Assembly: GCA_964583765.1 (NCBI GenBank)
Contig: CAZOWW010000201.1
Location: forward strand, 1 to 6,682
Source: CAZOWW01 sp964583765
GTDB taxonomy: Bacteria > Actinomycetota > Actinomycetes > Actinomycetales > Kineosporiaceae
Length of the DNA stretch: 6,682 nucleotides
Direction of reading: 5' to 3'
A program made the position numbers and the translations under genes. Each line of letters opens with the position of its first letter. Within the stretch, counting starts at the first letter, position 1. The notes under the pieces were generated by a model that had not been told where the DNA came from, ran no database searches, and saw nothing but the letters and a program-made list of their open reading frames with translations. Below are positions 3,766 to 6,682 of this stretch, in pieces.

Positions 3766-6483
3766 ATGCAACGGAAATCCTGGCGCCTGGGCGTCATTAC
3801 CCTCACCCTGTCCGCCGCCCTGGTCTCGGCTCTTCCCGGCTCCGGTCAGAGCGCCACCGCGAGCCGCCCGGCCACCGGCGTGGGGTCGTGCACGCTGAAG
3901 AACTGGAACCCGAGCACCGACCCGGACGACGCCAAGGACCTTCCCCAAGGGCATCGTCCACAGTCGTACCGGCCTGACGACTACAACTGCCAGGGCGCGA
4001 CGTTCGCCCAGGACGGCGCCGAGTTCCGCACGTTCCCCCAGCCCCACGATTTCCCGGCCGCACAACCCCGGAGCGCCGCCAGGGTGGCGGCCGCAGCCGG
4101 GTCCGCGGCGATCAATCCGCTGGCACGGTACTTCCCGCCGTTCACGCACTTCGTGATCCTGTACCGGGAGAACCACACCTTCGACGACTACCTGGGCGAC
4201 TGCGCCACGACGGTCCAGGCGGGCTGCAACGGTCAGGTCCAGAGCACGAACCACATCAGCTCCGTGCCCAATCTGCACACGCTGGCCAAGACCTACGCCC
4301 TGGCGGACGCCTACAGCACCGGCACGCAGCCCCCGAGCGGTCCGAACCACTGGTGGCTGTTCTCGGCCCAGTCGGCCTCCAGCTCCCAGCAGCAGAGTTA
4401 CCCGGCCGGCAGCGGCACGCAGTTCGACCGGTTCCTCAAGGGCGTCACCGGTCCCGCCGGTGAGGGCACCGACCCCTGCACCGCCCAGACGGGTGCCGCG
4501 ACGGGCACCAGCCCGTACACGTTCGTGATGAATGGCGACTTCTACTGGATGCTCAGCACGGGCAGCGGGGAGTGGCGGAATCCGGGCACCGGCAAGCCCG
4601 AGGTCCTGCCCGTGATCCGGCCCGGCTCGAGCATTCCCGAGGAGCTCGCCTACAACAACTACAGCTGCAAGGGCCAGAACGACGACGATCAGACGATCGG
4701 CACCGGCTTCCTGAACTTCGTGAGCGCGAACGGGCTGCCCGCGTACTCCTACGTGGAGCTGTTCAACGACCACCCGGGCACCTACCAGGACATCCCGAAG
4801 AACGACTCGGTGACCAAACAGATCGTCGACTCGGTCATGGGGAATCCCTCGTACAAGGACAACACGCTCATCGTGGTCACCGAGGACGACACCCAGAACG
4901 GCAGCAACGGTCCCGACCACGTCAGCAACACCTACCGCGTGCCGCTGGTGGTCATCGGCTCACCGCTGTACACCAAGCAGCACTACCTCAGCCACGTCGC
5001 CTACACGACGAACAACGTCCTGGCGGCGATGGAACGGACGATGGAGAACGTCCACGCGGGGATCATCGACCCCAACGACAATCTCGGCGCGGGGACCTAT
5101 CCCATGACCACCGCCGATCAGGCGGCCCTCGGGGATCCGCTGGAGGACTTCTGGATCCAGGGCGCCACGCCCCTGTCGGCCCGGGCGTCCGCTTCCCCGA
5201 CCACCGGGAACGCGCCGCTCGCCGTGTCCTTCACCGGTTCGGCCACGGGCGGCACCAACCCGTACTCCTACCGCTGGGACTTCGGCGACGGGTCCGCCAC
5301 CAGTACGACTCAGAACCCGAGCCACACGTACAGCGCGGCCGGTACCTACACCGCGACCCTCACGGTCACCGACAGCGCGTCACCGGCGAGCAGCGCCACC
5401 TCGACGGTCGCCATCGCCGTCAGCGCCGTCGGGAACCCGCTCACGGCGTCGGCGTCCGCCACGCCCACCTCAGGTCAGGTGCCCTTGAGCGTCGCCTTCT
5501 CCGGCACGGGCACGGGCGGCACCCCGCCGTACAGCTTCCGCTGGGACTTCGGCGACGGGTCCGCCACCAGTACGACCCAGAACCCGAGCCACACCTACAG
5601 CGCGCCCGGCAGCTACACCGCGACCCTGACCGTCACGGACAGCTCATCCCCGGCGCGCACCGCGAACGCTTCCGTCACGCTCACGGCATCCCCGATCGCC
5701 GGCACCCCACCGGATCCGCCCACCGGCCTGGCCGCGACGCCCGGTAGCGGCCAGGTGTCCCTGGCGTGGTCCGCTCCGGCGAACAACGGCGGTGTCGCGA
5801 TCACCTCCTACCGCGTGTACCGGTCCACGGCCTCGGGCGCCGAGACGCTGCTGACCACCGGCGGTTGCAGCGGCCTGGGTACGACGCCGAACTGCACGGA
5901 CATCGGCCTGGGCAACGGCCAGCGCTACTACTACACGGTCAGCGCCGTGAACTCCATCGGTGAGGGTGCGCAGAGCGCCGAGGTGAGTGCCGCGCCCTCG
6001 TCCACGTGCTCCGCGCAGCAGCTGCTCGGCAACCCTGGCTTCGAGACCGGCAGCGCCGCACCGTGGTCGGCTACCAGCGGAGTGATCAGCAACAGCGCCT
6101 CCGAGCCCGCGCGCACCGGATCGTGGAAGGCCTGGCTCGACGGGTACGGCAGCGCGCACACCGACACGCTGTCGCAGAAGGTCGCTCTGCCTTCCGGCTG
6201 CAGCAGCTACCAGTTCAGCTTCTGGATGCACATCGACACCGCCGAGACGAGCACGACGACCAAGTACGACACCCTGCTCCTGCAGGTGCTGAACCCCTCG
6301 GGAACGGTGCTCGCGAATCTCTACACGTACTCGAACCTGAACAAGAACACCGGTTTCAGCCAGCACACCTTCAACCTGTCCGCCTACGCGGGGCAGACCA
6401 TCACGCTGAAGTTCACCGGCAGCGAGGACTACACCAAGCAGACCTCGTTCGTCGTCGACGACACCTCCGTCAACGTGAGCTGA
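3766..6483 (+). CDS. Secreted phosphoesterase with PKD x2, FN3 and C-terminal binding domain
   Basis: This 905-residue exported enzyme belongs to the phospholipase C / acid phosphatase AcpA superfamily (PF04185-like), which cleaves phosphoesters outside the cell. Residues 1-32 form a Sec-type signal peptide (RKxxR, hydrophobic run LGVITLTLSAALVSAL, likely cleavage after ATA). The catalytic domain spans about 120-465, with RENHTFDDYLGD (134-145), SGPNHWW (191-197), VTEDDTQNG (371-379) and DHVSNTYRVPLVVIGSP (384-400), counterparts of the family's ENxSFDxYFG, GPxH and DExxxxDHV-RxP segments. Then come PKD domains at about 469-555 and 557-645 (both with WDFGDGSATST and HTYSA), an FN3 domain (647-745) and a jelly-roll-like domain (747-905; GNPGFETG, PWSATSG, FVVDDTSV). 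The ten mature cysteines are distributed 6/0/2/2 across these units, consistent with disulfides. The gene stands alone between an intergenic gap and a strong terminator. The exact substrate (phospholipid, phosphomonoester or teichoic acid-like polymer) cannot be read from the sequence. The accessory domains suggest surface or polymer binding. Confidence 0.92.
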   Translation: MQRKSWRLGVITLTLSAALVSALPGSGQSATASRPATGVGSCTLKNWNPSTDPDDAKDLPQGHRPQSYRPDDYNCQGATFAQDGAEFRTFPQPHDFPAAQPRSAARVAAAAGSAAINPLARYFPPFTHFVILYRENHTFDDYLGDCATTVQAGCNGQVQSTNHISSVPNLHTLAKTYALADAYSTGTQPPSGPNHWWLFSAQSASSSQQQSYPAGSGTQFDRFLKGVTGPAGEGTDPCTAQTGAATGTSPYTFVMNGDFYWMLSTGSGEWRNPGTGKPEVLPVIRPGSSIPEELAYNNYSCKGQNDDDQTIGTGFLNFVSANGLPAYSYVELFNDHPGTYQDIPKNDSVTKQIVDSVMGNPSYKDNTLIVVTEDDTQNGSNGPDHVSNTYRVPLVVIGSPLYTKQHYLSHVAYTTNNVLAAMERTMENVHAGIIDPNDNLGAGTYPMTTADQAALGDPLEDFWIQGATPLSARASASPTTGNAPLAVSFTGSATGGTNPYSYRWDFGDGSATSTTQNPSHTYSAAGTYTATLTVTDSASPASSATSTVAIAVSAVGNPLTASASATPTSGQVPLSVAFSGTGTGGTPPYSFRWDFGDGSATSTTQNPSHTYSAPGSYTATLTVTDSSSPARTANASVTLTASPIAGTPPDPPTGLAATPGSGQVSLAWSAPANNGGVAITSYRVYRSTASGAETLLTTGGCSGLGTTPNCTDIGLGNGQRYYYTVSAVNSIGEGAQSAEVSAAPSSTCSAQQLLGNPGFETGSAAPWSATSGVISNSASEPARTGSWKAWLDGYGSAHTDTLSQKVALPSGCSSYQFSFWMHIDTAETSTTTKYDTLLLQVLNPSGTVLANLYTYSNLNKNTGFSQHTFNLSAYAGQTITLKFTGSEDYTKQTSFVVDDTSVNVS
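5272..5337 (+). repeat. PKD internal DNA repeat, copy 1
   Basis: This 66-base segment encodes RWDFGDGSATST through HTYSA of the first PKD domain. It matches copy 2 at 5539-5604 at 64 of 66 bases, with only two third-position differences, and the offset is exactly 267 bases (89 codons). Confidence 0.9.
5539..5604 (+). repeat. PKD internal DNA repeat, copy 2
   Basis: This is the second copy of the PKD core, identical in protein to copy 1 and 64/66 identical in DNA. The flanking parts of the two domains differ much more, so only the core is near-identical. Confidence 0.9.
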
Positions 6484-6530
6484 CGCCGACAATCCTGACG
6501 CGGCCGGCGGTTGGGGCCGTCGGTATGTCT

Positions 6531-6575
6531 GTGATCGGGTCGCCCGGAGATCTCACCTCCGGGCGACCCGATCAC
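6531..6575 (+). terminator. Perfect 19-bp hairpin terminator
   Basis: GTGATCGGGTCGCCCGGAG (6531-6549) is the exact reverse complement of 6557-6575, around a seven-base loop (ATCTCAC). It begins 47 bases after the phosphoesterase stop. No T-run follows (TGGAAGG), which is usual for actinobacterial terminators. Being symmetric it could also serve a convergent gene from the right. The remaining bases to 6682 hold no gene I can support. Confidence 0.88.
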
Positions 6576-6682
6576 TGGAAGGGCTTCGTGGGGCGCCGAT
6601 GGGCGCTCATTGGTCCATGGGGTCGGGGTAAGCAGTCACGGGTAGATCCCCGCCAGGGTCACGCTGCGAGAGCGTGTGCGGT

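Noticed and set aside
3526..4920. Long minus-strand open frame (464 codons) opposite the phosphoesterase gene
   Set aside because: It is antisense to a clearly coding gene, is valine/arginine/glycine-rich with no recognisable domain, and arises from the strong C/G third-position bias of the plus-strand gene.
5644..6492. Minus-strand open frame of 282 codons under the FN3 and C-terminal domains
   Set aside because: Same shadow effect; low-complexity composition, no motif and no ribosome binding site noticed.
6607..6682. Possible 3' end of a minus-strand gene entering from the right (stop at 6607-6609, or 6636-6638 in another frame)
   Set aside because: Only 14-25 codons are visible, two frames compete and neither shows a recognisable family.

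Overview
The window is GC-rich, with C/G-ending codons in its best gene and GGAGG-type ribosome binding sites. Its protein families (Methyltransf_19-type methyltransferase, three-helix-bundle dimerization protein, divergent EAL protein, secreted PKD/FN3 phosphoesterase) point to a filamentous actinomycete such as Streptomyces or a relative. The genus cannot be fixed from this stretch alone.

The left half (1 to about 3400) is a patchwork of broken and small genes. A SAM-dependent methyltransferase (1-742, +) carries a stop-containing interruption near its 5' end and a probable frameshift near its 3' end. Next comes a short, apparently intact inorganic-pyrophosphatase-like gene (1008-1406, +). 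It meets tail-to-tail, with a 12-bp overlap, the C-terminal two thirds of a HAD-family hydrolase (1395-~1828, -). The HAD homology stops at ~1828, exactly where the C-terminal end of an IS3-type transposase begins on the other strand (~1826-2062, +). The IS remnant has no 5' part and ends in a CG-rich hairpin and putative terminal repeat. Beyond it is a small intact gene for a three-helix-bundle-type protein (2134-2400, -) with a good ribosome binding site. Upstream of that gene are a perfect palindrome and other inverted repeats (2452-2595). An EAL-domain (cyclic-di-GMP phosphodiesterase-like) pseudogene (2650-~3377, -) follows, split by a TAG codon and a frameshift.

The right half is dominated by one large healthy gene (3766-6483, +). 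It encodes a secreted phosphoesterase (phospholipase C / acid phosphatase AcpA superfamily, PF04185-like) followed by two nearly identical PKD domains, a fibronectin type III domain and a C-terminal jelly-roll-like binding domain. It has its own Shine-Dalgarno sequence and is closed by a perfect 19-bp hairpin terminator (6531-6575). It appears to be monocistronic.

Nothing here forms an obvious multi-gene system. The left part reads as a decaying island: two pseudogenes with several lesions each, and an IS-mediated gene truncation. The right part carries an accessory exo-enzyme gene, probably for scavenging phosphate or for degrading phospholipid or another phosphoester at a surface or polymer. 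No tRNA, rRNA, CRISPR array or origin was seen.
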